Of a stretch of DNA of 64,000 nucleotides, positions 25,658 to 35,511 are shown in pieces. Origin of the DNA: Paenibacillus puerhi (GTDB taxonomy: Bacteria > Bacillota > Bacilli > Paenibacillales > NBRC-103111); contig NZ_WUWM01000005.1 of NCBI RefSeq assembly GCF_009846885.1, positions 186,001 to 250,000 of the forward strand. The letters are read 5' to 3'. The number at the start of each line of letters is the position of its first letter. Positions within the stretch are counted from its first letter, which is position 1. The notes beneath the pieces are model-generated. The model was not told the DNA's origin. It did no database searches and was given only the letters and a program-made list of their open reading frames with translations. The position numbers were made by a program, and so were the translations under genes.

Positions 25658-27016
25658 TTGAAGTTTCATAAAATTTTGATTGCCAACCGCGGCGAGATCG
25701 CAGTTCGGATCATCCGCGCGTGCCGTGAGCTCGGCATCGCTTCGGTCGCGGTGTATTCCGAAGCCGACCGTGATGCGCTGCATGTCCGATTGGCCGACGA
25801 GGCTTATTGCATCGGGCCGACGCTGTCCAAGGACAGCTATCTGAATTATACGAATTTGATGAGCGTGGCTACCTTGACCGAGACCGATGCCATTCACCCC
25901 GGTTACGGCTTTTTGGCTGAGAATGCCGACTTCGCAGAGATTTGCGAAAGCTGCAACATTACGTTCATCGGTCCTTCTCCGGAAGCTATCAGCAGGATGG
26001 GGGACAAATCCGTCGCCAAGCAGACGATGAAGGAAGCGGGAGTACCGGTAATTCCGGGCTCTGACGGCATTGTCGACCATATGGAGGATGCTATCCGGCT
26101 TGGACGCGAGATCGGCTACCCCCTTATTATCAAAGCGACCGCAGGGGGCGGAGGCAAAGGTATCCGTATTGCCGAAGACGAGGAAATGCTGATTCAACAG
26201 ATTACGACTGCCCAGCAGGAGGCTCAGAAGGCGTTCGGCAATGCAGGCGTTTACCTTGAGAAATATTTGACGGGCATGAAGCATGTCGAAATCCAGATTT
26301 TGGCGGACAAGCATGGCAATGTCGTTCATCTGGGCGAGCGCGATTGCTCCGTTCAGCGGCGCAGACAGAAGCTCGTGGAGGAAGCGCCTTGTCCGGTGCT
26401 GACGCCCGAAATCCGTCAGAAGATGGGCGAAGCCGCAGTGCGTGCGGCACAGGCCGTCCAGTATTCCGGCGCAGGGACGCTGGAGTTTTTGCTCGGACAG
26501 GACGGGCAGTTTTACTTTATGGAGATGAATACAAGGATTCAGGTGGAGCATCCGGTTACCGAGATGATCACAGGAATCGATATCATAAAGGAAATGATCC
26601 GCGTAGCGGAGGGCGAGCCCCTATCCTTCACTCAGGATGAGGTGCAAATCAACGGCTGGGCGATCGAATGCCGCATTAACGCCGAGGATTCCGAGCGCAA
26701 CTTTATGCCGTCGGCCGGACAGATCCAGTTTTATTTGCCTCCCGGCGGATTTGGCGTGCGGGTCGATAGTGCCGCTTATCCGGGCTATACGATATCCCCT
26801 CATTACGACTCCATGATCGCCAAGCTGATCGTGTGGGGAACCGACAGGGATGACGCCATCCAGCGGATGAAGCGTGCGCTTGCGGAATTTGCCGTTGAAG
26901 GCATACATACGACGATACCGTTCCACATGAAGCTGCTGGAGCACAAAAAGTTTTTGGCGGGAGACTTCGATATCAAATTCCTGGAAGAGCATGATGTCAA
27001 CGATCCGAACTCGTAA
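25658..27016 (+). CDS. accC: Biotin carboxylase subunit of acetyl-CoA carboxylase
   Basis: This 452-residue ATP-grasp enzyme carboxylates the biotin on AccB. It shows [20 protein letters not shown] at the N-terminus, the glycine loop [11 protein letters not shown], the [13 protein letters not shown] block and [16 protein letters not shown] at the active site. The start is TTG 25658 with AGGAGGAG upstream. The operon pair accB-accC matches Bacillus; accA and accD are elsewhere. Confidence 0.97.
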   Translation: MKFHKILIANRGEIAVRIIRACRELGIASVAVYSEADRDALHVRLADEAYCIGPTLSKDSYLNYTNLMSVATLTETDAIHPGYGFLAENADFAEICESCNITFIGPSPEAISRMGDKSVAKQTMKEAGVPVIPGSDGIVDHMEDAIRLGREIGYPLIIKATAGGGGKGIRIAEDEEMLIQQITTAQQEAQKAFGNAGVYLEKYLTGMKHVEIQILADKHGNVVHLGERDCSVQRRRQKLVEEAPCPVLTPEIRQKMGEAAVRAAQAVQYSGAGTLEFLLGQDGQFYFMEMNTRIQVEHPVTEMITGIDIIKEMIRVAEGEPLSFTQDEVQINGWAIECRINAEDSERNFMPSAGQIQFYLPPGGFGVRVDSAAYPGYTISPHYDSMIAKLIVWGTDRDDAIQRMKRALAEFAVEGIHTTIPFHMKLLEHKKFLAGDFDIKFLEEHDVNDPNS

Positions 27017-27178
27017 TGACCGGTTCCTTCGTTCACTTCGTTGTCATATTTTTGACCGGGTGGTATAGTATACAGTATAGACAAGGTTTGAGTTGATGCC
27101 AGAACCAGTCGCCAATTTTCGGTTGAATAGAATCGGATTTATGATTGTGTTCCGCAGAAAATAAAAGGAGGACCTACC

Positions 27179-27592
27179 ATGAGCTTACTTGCTGCCGATT
27201 ACGAAAAGACCGACATGGGCACGATCCAAATTGCACCTGAGGTTATTGAAATCATCGCCGGCATGGCTACCATCGAGGTGCCGGGAGTCGCTGGCATGAG
27301 CGGCGGATTTGCCGGCGGGATCGCCGAGCTGCTCGGGCGTAAAAATTTGTCCAAAGGCGTAAAAGTCGAAGTTGGACAGCGCGAAGCGGCGATCGACGTC
27401 TCCATCGTGATCGAGTTCGGCACCCGGATTCCCGAAGTGGCGAGCGGCGTTCAACAGAACGTCAAGCATGCGATCGAATCCATGACCGGGCTGAGCGTGA
27501 TCCAGGTGAACGTGCATATCCACGACGTTATTTTCAAAGGTGCGGAGAAGCCGCCGGAAGAGCCGGAAGTCAGCTCCCAGCGCGTGAAATAA
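27179..27592 (+). CDS. yqhY: Asp23/Gls24 family envelope stress protein
   Basis: This 137-residue cytoplasmic protein has the Asp23 fold: IQIAPEVIEIIAGMATIEVPG, GVKVEVGQREAAIDVSIVIEFG and VNVHIHDVIF. In B. subtilis loss of YqhY is linked to malonyl-CoA/acetyl-CoA carboxylase imbalance, and the gene sits after accBC there too. ATG 27179 follows AAAGGAGGAC. About 160 bases separate it from accC. Confidence 0.93.
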   Translation: MSLLAADYEKTDMGTIQIAPEVIEIIAGMATIEVPGVAGMSGGFAGGIAELLGRKNLSKGVKVEVGQREAAIDVSIVIEFGTRIPEVASGVQQNVKHAIESMTGLSVIQVNVHIHDVIFKGAEKPPEEPEVSSQRVK

Positions 27593-27611
27593 ACCGATCA
27601 TAGTCAGGTCG

Positions 27612-27640
27612 AACCCCCTTACGTTCACGTCTGGGGGTTT
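27612..27640 (+). terminator. Weak hairpin / attenuator between yqhY and amaP
   Basis: AACCCCC and GGGGGTT enclose TTACGTTCACGTCT; only three T follow. It probably allows partial read-through to the next gene. Confidence 0.5.
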
Positions 27641-27669
27641 CCTCCATATTGCGGAAGGAGTCCAAGCCC

Positions 27670-28230
27670 GTGGCCAAAGTACTCGATAAATTTCTGTTGT
27701 TCCTCCTCAGCCTCATCGTTCTTATCGCAGCCTTAATTGCGCTGTTTGCTGCATTTGGCTGGGTTTCGCTCGGCAGCACCAAGCAGTTTGCCGAACATGT
27801 CTATGAGGATTTCAACTATGCGATTCCGTTCATTGTCACATCGGCGGTTGCCGGCCTGCTGGCCCTGCGTTTTCTGTATGTATCGGTGCGCCGCGGGAAA
27901 TCCTCCGTGCCTTCGATCGACCAGCGGACGGAGTTCGGCGATATCCGCATCTCGCTCGATACGGTCGAGAACTTGTCCCTGAAGGCCGCCTCCCGCTCCC
28001 GCGGCGTACGCGATCTGCGCGCCCGGGTGAAGGTCAACCAAGCCGGTCTCGAGATCGTCATCCGTGCGATTGTCGACGGTGAAACCCCGATTCCAGGCTT
28101 GACGGAAGAGATGCAAGCTAACGTAAAAGGGCATATCGAAGAAATTACCGGCATTCCCGTGGCGTTCGTGTCCGTATTTATTGCGAACATTCAGCAATCT
28201 GCCCCGACGTTTAAAAGCCGCGTAGAGTAG
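27670..28230 (+). CDS. amaP: Alkaline shock response membrane anchor protein AmaP
   Basis: This 186-residue protein has two N-terminal membrane helices (KFLLFLLSLIVLIAALIALFAAFG and PFIVTSAVAGLLALRFLYV) and a C-terminal Asp23-like domain. AmaP anchors Asp23 to the membrane in staphylococci, and its place after an Asp23 gene fits. GTG 27670 follows AAGGAGT; the TTG at 27649 lacks a proper ribosome site. Confidence 0.9.
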   Translation: MAKVLDKFLLFLLSLIVLIAALIALFAAFGWVSLGSTKQFAEHVYEDFNYAIPFIVTSAVAGLLALRFLYVSVRRGKSSVPSIDQRTEFGDIRISLDTVENLSLKAASRSRGVRDLRARVKVNQAGLEIVIRAIVDGETPIPGLTEEMQANVKGHIEEITGIPVAFVSVFIANIQQSAPTFKSRVE

Positions 28231-28247
28231 GAAGGGGTGCCCCGAGC

Positions 28248-28487
28248 ATGTGGAGGCAAATGTGGGAACAGCTTTTCGATAAGCACAGAAGCGCGACGCT
28301 CTGTACCCTTGCAGCGGGCGTGCTGGGCATCATTTATTTGTTCTTTGGTTTGTTTCATATGTTAATCTTTGGCTTGATCGTATATACTGGATATTATATA
28401 GGGAATAAGCTTGACCGGAACGAGCCGGTATTTCCCGCAGAAGACGTTTGGCGCCGGCTCATGGACAAATGGAGAATGTTCCGCTAA
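28248..28487 (+). CDS. DUF2273 small membrane protein
   Basis: This 79-residue protein has a central membrane region (TLAAGVLGIIYLFFGLFHMLIFGLIVYTGYYIG) followed by NKLDRNE. It is typical of the DUF2273 proteins found with Asp23/AmaP genes. It is the third gene of the envelope-stress set and its stop codon is part of the terminator stem. Confidence 0.88.
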   Translation: MWRQMWEQLFDKHRSATLCTLAAGVLGIIYLFFGLFHMLIFGLIVYTGYYIGNKLDRNEPVFPAEDVWRRLMDKWRMFR

Positions 28488-28518
28488 AATCCTTGGGAGC
28501 CGCCCAAGGATTTTTTGT
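28486..28518 (+). terminator. Terminator of the yqhY-amaP operon
   Basis: AAAATCCTTGGG and CCCAAGGATTTTTT enclose AGCCG. Perfect pairing and a run of six T. Confidence 0.9.
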
Positions 28519-28566
28519 CGGGCAAACGTGAGGCCGGATTTGAGCCAACAGGAGGATTTTCAATCA

Positions 28567-29025
28567 ATGAGACGAAGACTGGCAAGGGAGCTTGCCCTGC
28601 AAAGCTTGTACCAGATGGCGATGAACGAAGTGACGACTACCGATGCGGTCGACCATGTCGTGGAGGAAGCCCGAGGCGAGGATGAAGCGCAGCTGACGCG
28701 TGCGAAGGACCAGATCTCAGAGCTCGATGTCAAGGAATTGGTCGAGGGGACGCTGCGTTACAAATCGCAGATCGATCATCTGCTGGTCGACTATTTGAAG
28801 GGCTGGCAGATGGACAGGCTCTCCAAGGTCGACCGCGAGATACTGCGTCTGGCCACTTATGAGATGATCTATAGCGATGACGTTCCGCCGAAGGTGGTCG
28901 TGAACGAAGCGATTGAGATGTCGAAAAACTTCGGAACGGAAGAGTCCGGCAAGTTCGTCAACGGCGTACTCGGCAAGATGATCCGGGATCTGGAGACGCT
29001 GCGGGGTCAAGCTCCGCGGGAATAA
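28567..29025 (+). CDS. nusB: Transcription antitermination factor NusB
   Basis: This 152-residue all-helical protein binds boxA RNA with NusE to prevent early termination of rRNA transcription. Family blocks are RRRLARELALQSLYQM, VEGTLRYKSQIDHLL, LSKVDREILRLATYEM and NEAIEMSKNFGTEESGKFVNGVLGKM. ATG 28567 follows AACAGGAGGA; the frame is open further upstream but only through the terminator region. Confidence 0.96.
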   Translation: MRRRLARELALQSLYQMAMNEVTTTDAVDHVVEEARGEDEAQLTRAKDQISELDVKELVEGTLRYKSQIDHLLVDYLKGWQMDRLSKVDREILRLATYEMIYSDDVPPKVVVNEAIEMSKNFGTEESGKFVNGVLGKMIRDLETLRGQAPRE

Positions 29026-29101
29026 ACCAGGGCGTTATCTGCCATCAGGGCAGGCCTGAAGCTAAACAATCCGCGAGGATACGATGAAAGGGGAACAATG
29101 T

Positions 29102-29968
29102 ATGTCTGCACATGTCATCAACGGGAAGGAACTAGTAGGCGCCTATCGTGCCGAAATCAAGCAGCAGGTCGAGCGTCTGGCCGAGCGGGGGGTTAAACCG
29201 GGCCTGGCCGTTGTGATCGTGGGGGATGATCCGGCCTCTCACGTGTATGTGCGCAATAAGAACCGTGCCTGCGAAGAAGCGGGCATCCACTCGGAAGTGT
29301 ATAAACTGGCTGAGGAGACCACGGAGGGCGAATTGCTGGCTCTCATCGGCAAGCTGAATGCAGACCAGGCCATTCACGGCATTCTGGTCCAGTCTCCGCT
29401 TCCAAAGCATATCGATGAGGAACGAATCGTCGAGGCGATTGCGGTAGAGAAAGACGTAGATTGCTTCCATCCCGTGAATGTCGGGAATCTGATGATCGGC
29501 AAGCCGGGACCCGCGCCTTGCACGCCTGCGGGCGTGATCGAGATTTTGAAGAAGGTCGGCGTGGAGATTGCGGGCAAGCATGCCGTAGTCATCGGACGCA
29601 GCAACATCGTCGGCAAGCCGATGGGCATTTTGCTGCTCAGGGAGAATGCGACGGTGACGGTATGCCATTCGCGGACAAAGGATTTGGCGGCGATCACGAG
29701 CCAGGCCGATATACTCGTAGCGGCTATCGGTAAGCCGAAGGTGATCAAGCGCGAGCATGTGAAGCCCGGAGCCGTCGTAATTGACGTCGGCGTAAACCGG
29801 CTGGATACCGGCAAGCTGTCCGGCGATGTCGATTTCGACGATGTGGTGGATGCGGCATCCGTGATTACCCCCGTACCGGGCGTCGTGGGACCTATGACGA
29901 TTACGATATTGCTGCGTAACACGCTGGAAGCGGCGGAGCGTGCGGCAGGCGTAAGCGTCTCTTCGTGA
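29102..29968 (+). CDS. folD: Bifunctional methylenetetrahydrofolate dehydrogenase / cyclohydrolase
   Basis: This 288-residue FolD interconverts 5,10-methylene-, methenyl- and 10-formyl-tetrahydrofolate. Visible blocks are VIVGDDPASHVYVRNK (catalytic Lys in the following segment), ILVQSPLPKHID, DVDCFHPVNVG and VVIGRSNIVGKPM (dinucleotide loop). The start is set at ATG 29102 behind AAAGGGGAAC; ATG 29084 would add six residues. Confidence 0.96.
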   Translation: MSAHVINGKELVGAYRAEIKQQVERLAERGVKPGLAVVIVGDDPASHVYVRNKNRACEEAGIHSEVYKLAEETTEGELLALIGKLNADQAIHGILVQSPLPKHIDEERIVEAIAVEKDVDCFHPVNVGNLMIGKPGPAPCTPAGVIEILKKVGVEIAGKHAVVIGRSNIVGKPMGILLLRENATVTVCHSRTKDLAAITSQADILVAAIGKPKVIKREHVKPGAVVIDVGVNRLDTGKLSGDVDFDDVVDAASVITPVPGVVGPMTITILLRNTLEAAERAAGVSVSS

Positions 29969-29972
29969 GCCT

Positions 29973-31328
29973 ATGAACCAGAAAAATATACTCTCCATCA
30001 AGGAGCTTAACCGGTTCATCAAGCTGAAGCTGGAGAGCGAGGACGCCCTTCAGAATGTTTGGGTGCGGGGTGAGATTTCGAACTTTACCCATCATTCGAG
30101 CGGGCATATGTATTTTACGTTAAAGGATGCGGACAGCCGGTTAAAGAGTATTATGTTCGCCTCTTACAACCAACGGCTGGCCTTTATCCCGCGGGAAGGC
30201 ACTAAGGTGCTCGCCTGCGGGAATATCTCCGTCTATGAGCGGGACGGGCAGTACCAGTTCTATGCGACGCAGATGCAGCCCGACGGGATAGGCAGCCTAT
30301 ATCTGGCCTTCGAGCAGCTGAAGAAGAAGCTGGAGGGCGAGGGCTTGTTTGCGCCGGAGCGGAAAAGACCGATACCGGCGTTTCCGCGTGGGATCGGCGT
30401 CATAACATCGCCTACAGGGGCGGCCGTACGTGACATCATCATCACGCTGCAGCGCCGGTACCCGTCCGTGCCCGTGCTGCTCTATCCGGTGCTTGTCCAG
30501 GGTAAGCAGGCGGCGCCTTCGATTGTGAAAGCGATTGACGAGATGAACCGGCTCGGCGAGGTCGACGTGCTGATCGTCGGGCGCGGCGGGGGGTCCCTGG
30601 AGGAGCTCTGGGCGTTCAATGAAGAGGCGGTCGCAAGGGCGATTCATCGCTCGCTGCTGCCGGTGATCTCGGCGGTAGGGCATGAGACGGATTTTACCAT
30701 CGCCGACTTTGTGGCGGACCTTCGGGCCGCGACGCCTACGGCGGCGGCCGAACTGGCCGTTCCGCATCACTTGGAGCTCGCGCAGCGGCTTACCCACCTG
30801 AAGCAGCGGCTCTATGGCGGGCTGACGTCGAGGCTCGACCAAAGCCGGGAGCGGCTGCGGCGCTCCGAGCGCTCCCCGTATCTGACGAACCCGCGCAGGC
30901 AGCTGATGCTGCAGCCGGCAGAGCGTCTGGACCGGATGCGGGAGCAGCTGATCTACAAAATGCGCGACAGGTTGAATAAATCGCAGGAAACGCTGATGAG
31001 GAAAGAACGCCAACTGGCTGCTTTTAACCCCAAGGAGCAGATCGTGTATACGCGGAAGCGTCTTGAGGGAGCGAGGCGTCAGTTGAGGCTGTCGATGCAA
31101 GCGGCGCTCAAAGGCAAGCAGCGGGACTGGCAGTCATCGATCCGTCAGCTGGACGCACTAAGCCCGCTGAAGGTGATGCAGCGCGGATACAGCCTTGTCT
31201 ATGACGAACAAGAAAAGCAATTGATCAAGTCGGTCGAGCAGATCCAGCTAGGAGATGTGCTGAAGCTCCAGCTGTCGGACGGCAAGGTCGATTGTCATGT
31301 CTGGTCTATGGAGGAGAAATCAAAATGA
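29973..31328 (+). CDS. xseA: Exodeoxyribonuclease VII large subunit
   Basis: This 451-residue subunit degrades single-stranded DNA. It has an N-terminal OB fold (VWVRGEISNFTHHSSGHMYFTLKD), a catalytic domain (GIGVITSPTGAAVRDI, DVLIVGRGGGSLEELWAFNEE, SAVGHETDFTIADFVADLRAATPTAAAE split over conserved blocks) and a long coiled-coil that binds XseB. It begins four bases after folD and overlaps xseB. Confidence 0.96.
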   Translation: MNQKNILSIKELNRFIKLKLESEDALQNVWVRGEISNFTHHSSGHMYFTLKDADSRLKSIMFASYNQRLAFIPREGTKVLACGNISVYERDGQYQFYATQMQPDGIGSLYLAFEQLKKKLEGEGLFAPERKRPIPAFPRGIGVITSPTGAAVRDIIITLQRRYPSVPVLLYPVLVQGKQAAPSIVKAIDEMNRLGEVDVLIVGRGGGSLEELWAFNEEAVARAIHRSLLPVISAVGHETDFTIADFVADLRAATPTAAAELAVPHHLELAQRLTHLKQRLYGGLTSRLDQSRERLRRSERSPYLTNPRRQLMLQPAERLDRMREQLIYKMRDRLNKSQETLMRKERQLAAFNPKEQIVYTRKRLEGARRQLRLSMQAALKGKQRDWQSSIRQLDALSPLKVMQRGYSLVYDEQEKQLIKSVEQIQLGDVLKLQLSDGKVDCHVWSMEEKSK

Positions 31329-31576
31329 CGGAGCAGGAACAAAATACGCCCAGCTTCGAGCAGGCGATCGAGCAGCTCGAGAAAATCGTCGCGCGGCTGG
31401 AAAGCGGAGACGTACCGCTGGAGCAGGCGATCGAGCTGTTTCAGGACGGTATGAGGCTGTCCCAGCTTTGCGGCCAGAAGCTTGAGCAGGTGGAGCGCAA
31501 GATCGAGATCCTGCTTGAGGAGGAGGGCGGGCTTGCGAAGAAGCCCTTCCAGCCCGGCGAAGGAGATTCTAAATGA
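31325..31576 (+). CDS. xseB: Exodeoxyribonuclease VII small subunit
   Basis: This 83-residue helical hairpin protein (SFEQAIEQLEKIVARLESG, then VPLEQAIELFQDGMRLSQLC) coats the XseA coiled coil. ATG 31325 overlaps the xseA stop in ATGA and has GGAGGAG upstream. It overlaps ispA in the same ATGA fashion, indicating translational coupling of all three. Confidence 0.95.
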   Translation: MTEQEQNTPSFEQAIEQLEKIVARLESGDVPLEQAIELFQDGMRLSQLCGQKLEQVERKIEILLEEEGGLAKKPFQPGEGDSK

Positions 31577-32478
31577 CGACAAGAGCGGACATCGCAGATT
31601 ACATCAAGGATCAGGCGGCGCTGATCGAGCGCGAGCTGGAGAGATCCGTTCCGGCCGAATGGAACATGCCGGCCGCTCTGCGCGAAGCGATGCAGTATTC
31701 GCTGATGGCAGGCGGCAAACGGCTTCGTCCCATTTTGGTGCTAGCTGCAGCCGAGGCGCTTGGAGGGCGTCCCGAGGACGCGCTTCCCGTAGCGCTTGCA
31801 GTGGAGATGATACACACGTATTCGCTTATCCATGACGACTTGCCGGCGATGGACAATGACGATTTCCGCCGCGGCAAGCCGACGAATCATAAGGTATTCG
31901 GCGAAGCCATGGCGATCCTAGCGGGCGACGCGCTGCTGACCCATGCGTTCTATTCGGTCGTTCAGGCTGCCCGGAAGAGCGGGGTGCCTGGCGATACGAT
32001 AGCCGATATCGTAGAGGAGCTGTCCAGGCTGTCCGGCGCTCCGGGCATGGTCGGAGGGCAGGCGGCCGACATGGAGGGTGAGCAAGGCGTGACGAGGCTG
32101 GAGGAGCTGGAGTATATCCATCTTCACAAAACGAGTGATCTGATCGTGTTCTCCGTGAAAGCGGGAGGACGGATCGCCGGAGCAAGCCGCGAGCAGCTTG
32201 CCGCTCTGGAGAGATTCGGCACTTGCATCGGGCTGGCGTTCCAGATTCAGGACGATATTCTCGATCTCGTCGGCGACGAGACTAAGCTGGGCAAGCCGGT
32301 ACAAAGCGATGTGAAGCAGCAGAAGGTGACGTACCCGTACTTTATTGGGATCGAAGCGTCGCAGGCGAAGGTAGAGGAGCTGACCCGGGAAGCCCGGGAA
32401 GCGATCACGACCGCCGGATTCCCGTCGCCGGAGCGGCTGCTTCAGCTGGCCGATTATTTGATGAAGCGCGACCACTAG
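31573..32478 (+). CDS. ispA: Farnesyl diphosphate synthase (short-chain polyprenyl synthase)
   Basis: This 301-residue enzyme condenses IPP with DMAPP/GPP to farnesyl diphosphate. The first Asp-rich motif is HDDLPAMDNDDFRRG, the second is FQIQDDILD, and the GGKRLRP block lies near residue 50. Length and context (xseB-ispA-dxs) match Bacillus. ATG 31573 overlaps the xseB stop. Confidence 0.95.
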   Translation: MTTRADIADYIKDQAALIERELERSVPAEWNMPAALREAMQYSLMAGGKRLRPILVLAAAEALGGRPEDALPVALAVEMIHTYSLIHDDLPAMDNDDFRRGKPTNHKVFGEAMAILAGDALLTHAFYSVVQAARKSGVPGDTIADIVEELSRLSGAPGMVGGQAADMEGEQGVTRLEELEYIHLHKTSDLIVFSVKAGGRIAGASREQLAALERFGTCIGLAFQIQDDILDLVGDETKLGKPVQSDVKQQKVTYPYFIGIEASQAKVEELTREAREAITTAGFPSPERLLQLADYLMKRDH

Positions 32479-32544
32479 TCCCTGAGCTTATTCGCCAGGA
32501 GACCGGGGGAATGCCGTTTGTCATACAGGCTGGCTGAGTTTCGT

Positions 32545-32573
32545 TTGAGCGGGCCGATGCTCCGTGATATAAT
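32545..32573 (+). promoter_or_regulatory. Sigma-A promoter upstream of dxs
   Basis: TTGAGC (32545-32550), 17 bases, TATAAT (32568-32573). The dxs start is 58 bases downstream. Confidence 0.75.
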
Positions 32574-32630
32574 AACTTGGTACATATCACGGGCATAAAC
32601 ATCTTATTACGGAAAGCGAGGGGAACAAGC

Positions 32631-34517
32631 ATGCTGCTCGAACACATTCAACAGCCTGAAGATCTGAAGCGTCTGACGCTCGAACAGCTCGAACCATTGG
32701 CAGCCGAAATCCGCCAGTTTCTGGTCGAGAATTTGTCGGTGACCGGCGGCCACCTCGCGCCGAATCTTGGTGTTGTCGAATTAACGCTCGCCCTGCATTA
32801 CTTGTTTGAGAGTCCCCAGGATAAATTTATATTCGATGTCGGACATCAATCTTATGTGCATAAAATGTTGACGGGACGTATGGACAGGTTCAATACGCTT
32901 CGCAAATATAAAGGGCTTTGCGGCTTCGTCAAGCGCTCCGAGAGCGAGCACGACGTCTGGGAGGCCGGACACAGCAGCACGTCGCTCTCCGCCGCTATGG
33001 GGATGGCCGTCGCGCGCGATCTGACGGGCGGCACGAATCGCGTCATCGCGATGATCGGCGACGGCGCTCTGACCGGAGGGATGGCGCTGGAGGCGCTCAA
33101 CCATATCGGTCATGAGCAGCGCAGACTGATGGTTGTGCTGAACGACAACGAGATGTCGATCGCTCCGAACGTAGGCGCGCTTAGCAACTATTTGGCCCGG
33201 ATCCGTTCGGACCGCCACTACGTGAAGGCCAAGGAAGAAGTCGAGCATCTGATCAAGAAAATTCCCGCCATCGGCGGGACGCTGGCCAAGACGGCTGAGC
33301 GGTTGAAGGATTCCTTCAAATATCTTGTCGTTCCGGGCATCTGGTTCGAGGAGCTGGGCTTTACGTACTTCGGGCCCGTGGACGGACATAATCTGCCGCT
33401 GCTGATGGAGACGCTGAGGCAGGCGGATAAAGTGAACGGACCGGTCGTCGTCCATGTCATCACGCGGAAGGGGAAGGGCTATTCCCCGGCGGAGGCCGAC
33501 TCCCACAAATGGCATGGAATCAGCCCTTACAAAATCGAGTCCGGGCAAGTTTTGAAATCTGTGGGACCTCCGATGTATACGGAGGTGTTCGGCAGTACGC
33601 TGATCGAGATGGCGAGTCAGGATCCGCGTATCGTGGCAGTCACCCCGGCCATGCCGGGAGGCTCGGGACTTACCGGATTTGCCAAAGCGTACCCGGATCG
33701 GATGTTTGACGTCGGCATCGCCGAGCAGCATGCGGCAACGTTCTGCGCAGGGCTCGCGGCGGAAGGTCTCAAGCCGGTTTACGCCGTCTACTCGACCTTT
33801 ATGCAGCGTGCTTACGATCAGATCGTACACGATATTTGCCGGGCGAATCTGAACGTAGCGTTCGCGATCGACCGTGCCGGATTCGTCGGCCCGGATGGAG
33901 AGACGCATCATGGCGTATTCGATATTGCTTATTTGCGGAGCATCCCTAATATCGTCGTGATGATGCCCAAGGATGAGAATGAGCTCCGGCATATGATGCA
34001 CACGGCGCTTGTGTACGACGAGGGCCCTATCGCCTACCGGTATCCGCGGGTCAGCGGACTCGGAGTTCCTCTGGATGAGGTGCTGGAGCCAATCCCGATC
34101 GGGACTTGGGAAGTGCTTAGAGCAGGTGCGGATGCGGCCGTGCTTGCCGTCGGTCCGATGATCCCGATCGCGCTGGAGGCTGCGGAGGCTTTGGCCAAGG
34201 AAGGCGTCCAGGTTAGGGTCATTAACGCCCGGTTCATCAAGCCGATGGACGAAGCGATGCTGCTTCAGCTGGCCAAGGAGGATATACCGGTCGTAACGCT
34301 TGAAGAGGGTTCCGTGATGGGCGGTTTTGGCAGCGGAGTGATGGAGTTTTATTCGCTGCACAACATCTTCGGCATGCGGGTTAAGGTTATCGGCGTGCCC
34401 GATTATTTCGTCGAGCACGGTTCGGTGAAGGAGCAATACGCTGAGGTCGGCTTGACTGCCGAGCGGCTGGTCGGCGACATACAGGCACTGGTGCCCCGCA
34501 GGAGGCAGCGGGCGTAG
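32631..34517 (+). CDS. dxs: 1-deoxy-D-xylulose-5-phosphate synthase
   Basis: This 628-residue thiamine-diphosphate enzyme makes DXP from pyruvate and glyceraldehyde-3-phosphate, the entry to the MEP isoprenoid pathway. It has [16 protein letters not shown], the cofactor motif [15 protein letters not shown]...[17 protein letters not shown] and the transketolase domain [18 protein letters not shown] 32631 follows GCGAGGGG. Together with ispA it forms an isoprenoid cluster. Confidence 0.97.
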   Translation: MLLEHIQQPEDLKRLTLEQLEPLAAEIRQFLVENLSVTGGHLAPNLGVVELTLALHYLFESPQDKFIFDVGHQSYVHKMLTGRMDRFNTLRKYKGLCGFVKRSESEHDVWEAGHSSTSLSAAMGMAVARDLTGGTNRVIAMIGDGALTGGMALEALNHIGHEQRRLMVVLNDNEMSIAPNVGALSNYLARIRSDRHYVKAKEEVEHLIKKIPAIGGTLAKTAERLKDSFKYLVVPGIWFEELGFTYFGPVDGHNLPLLMETLRQADKVNGPVVVHVITRKGKGYSPAEADSHKWHGISPYKIESGQVLKSVGPPMYTEVFGSTLIEMASQDPRIVAVTPAMPGGSGLTGFAKAYPDRMFDVGIAEQHAATFCAGLAAEGLKPVYAVYSTFMQRAYDQIVHDICRANLNVAFAIDRAGFVGPDGETHHGVFDIAYLRSIPNIVVMMPKDENELRHMMHTALVYDEGPIAYRYPRVSGLGVPLDEVLEPIPIGTWEVLRAGADAAVLAVGPMIPIALEAAEALAKEGVQVRVINARFIKPMDEAMLLQLAKEDIPVVTLEEGSVMGGFGSGVMEFYSLHNIFGMRVKVIGVPDYFVEHGSVKEQYAEVGLTAERLVGDIQALVPRRRQRA

Positions 34518-34547
34518 TCAGCAGCAGGAACGATAGAGGAGCTTTAC

Positions 34548-35432
34548 ATGAATCCGGATAAAAAGGCAAAGGAACGGCTGGACGTTCTTCTCGTCGAACA
34601 AGGCTTCTTTGAAACCCGGGAGAAGGCCAAGGCCGCCATTATGGCGAATCTGGTGGCGGTGTATGGGGAGCCTGTGGATAAAGCAGGCACCAAAATTCCC
34701 GTCACCTCCTCCCTTACGGTGAAGGGAGCCCTTCACCCCTACGTCAGCCGAGGCGGATTGAAGCTGGAGAAGGCCTTAAAGTCCTTTTCACTTGATCTGA
34801 CCGGCGTCACGATGATCGATATCGGCGCTTCCACGGGAGGCTTCACCGACTGCGCGCTGCAGAACGGAGCCTCCGAGGTGTACGCGGTCGATGTCGGCTA
34901 TAACCAGCTGGATTGGTCGCTTCGCAAGGACCCGCGGGTTCGCGTGATGGAGCGGACCAACTTCCGTTTTATGCAGCCCGGGGATTTGTCGGGTCCCGTT
35001 CCGACCTTCGCTTCGATCGACGTGTCCTTCATCTCGCTGAAGCTGATACTTCCGCCGTTGTTTCAGCTGCTGGCTCCAGGCGGCGCCGTCGTGGCGCTGA
35101 TCAAGCCGCAGTTCGAGGCGGGGCGCGAGAAGGTGCCCAAAACAGGCGTGGTGAAGGAGCCCGCGGTACATCGCGAAGTGCTGGAGGCTGTTCTTGGTTT
35201 TGCGGGTGAGACGGGCTTTGCTATACGCGGTCTGACTTACTCGCCGATCAAGGGTGGCGAAGGCAATATCGAGTTTCTGACGTATCTGGTCAAGCCGGGA
35301 TCCGTTGAAGGCCCGGACAGCGTACAGGACGAACAGCAGCACGAATTGAATATTGATCGAACGAGGCTCGATTCGCTGATTCGCGAGGTCGTTCAAGAGT
35401 CGCAAGGCATGCAGAACTCATCCGTGGGCTAG
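34548..35432 (+). CDS. tlyA: TlyA-family rRNA (cytidine-2'-O)-methyltransferase
   Basis: This 294-residue protein has an N-terminal S4 RNA-binding domain (ERLDVLLVEQGFFETREKAK) and an FtsJ-type methyltransferase domain (MIDIGASTGGFTDCALQNGA; ALIKPQFEAGR; SPIKGGEGNIEFL). It corresponds to B. subtilis YqxC. TlyA methylates 16S and 23S rRNA in mycobacteria; targets in Bacillota are less certain. ATG 34548 lies 30 bases after dxs. Confidence 0.93.
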   Translation: MNPDKKAKERLDVLLVEQGFFETREKAKAAIMANLVAVYGEPVDKAGTKIPVTSSLTVKGALHPYVSRGGLKLEKALKSFSLDLTGVTMIDIGASTGGFTDCALQNGASEVYAVDVGYNQLDWSLRKDPRVRVMERTNFRFMQPGDLSGPVPTFASIDVSFISLKLILPPLFQLLAPGGAVVALIKPQFEAGREKVPKTGVVKEPAVHREVLEAVLGFAGETGFAIRGLTYSPIKGGEGNIEFLTYLVKPGSVEGPDSVQDEQQHELNIDRTRLDSLIREVVQESQGMQNSSVG

Positions 35433-35511
35433 TTTCGTCCGCAGCGATGAGTTTTTTGCTGCAGAAGGAGTTTGCCTCCATTTCCCCGAATACTACTCAC
35501 GAGGTGATGCC

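Noticed and set aside
25556-26551. Reverse-strand open frame opposite accB-accC
   Set aside because: Shadow of a confident forward gene; composition is not protein-like.
32781-34436. Long open frame on the strand opposite dxs (551 codons)
   Set aside because: It lies wholly within dxs, has no ribosome site and gives a His/Arg/Asp-rich low-quality protein. It arises from GC-biased codon use in dxs.
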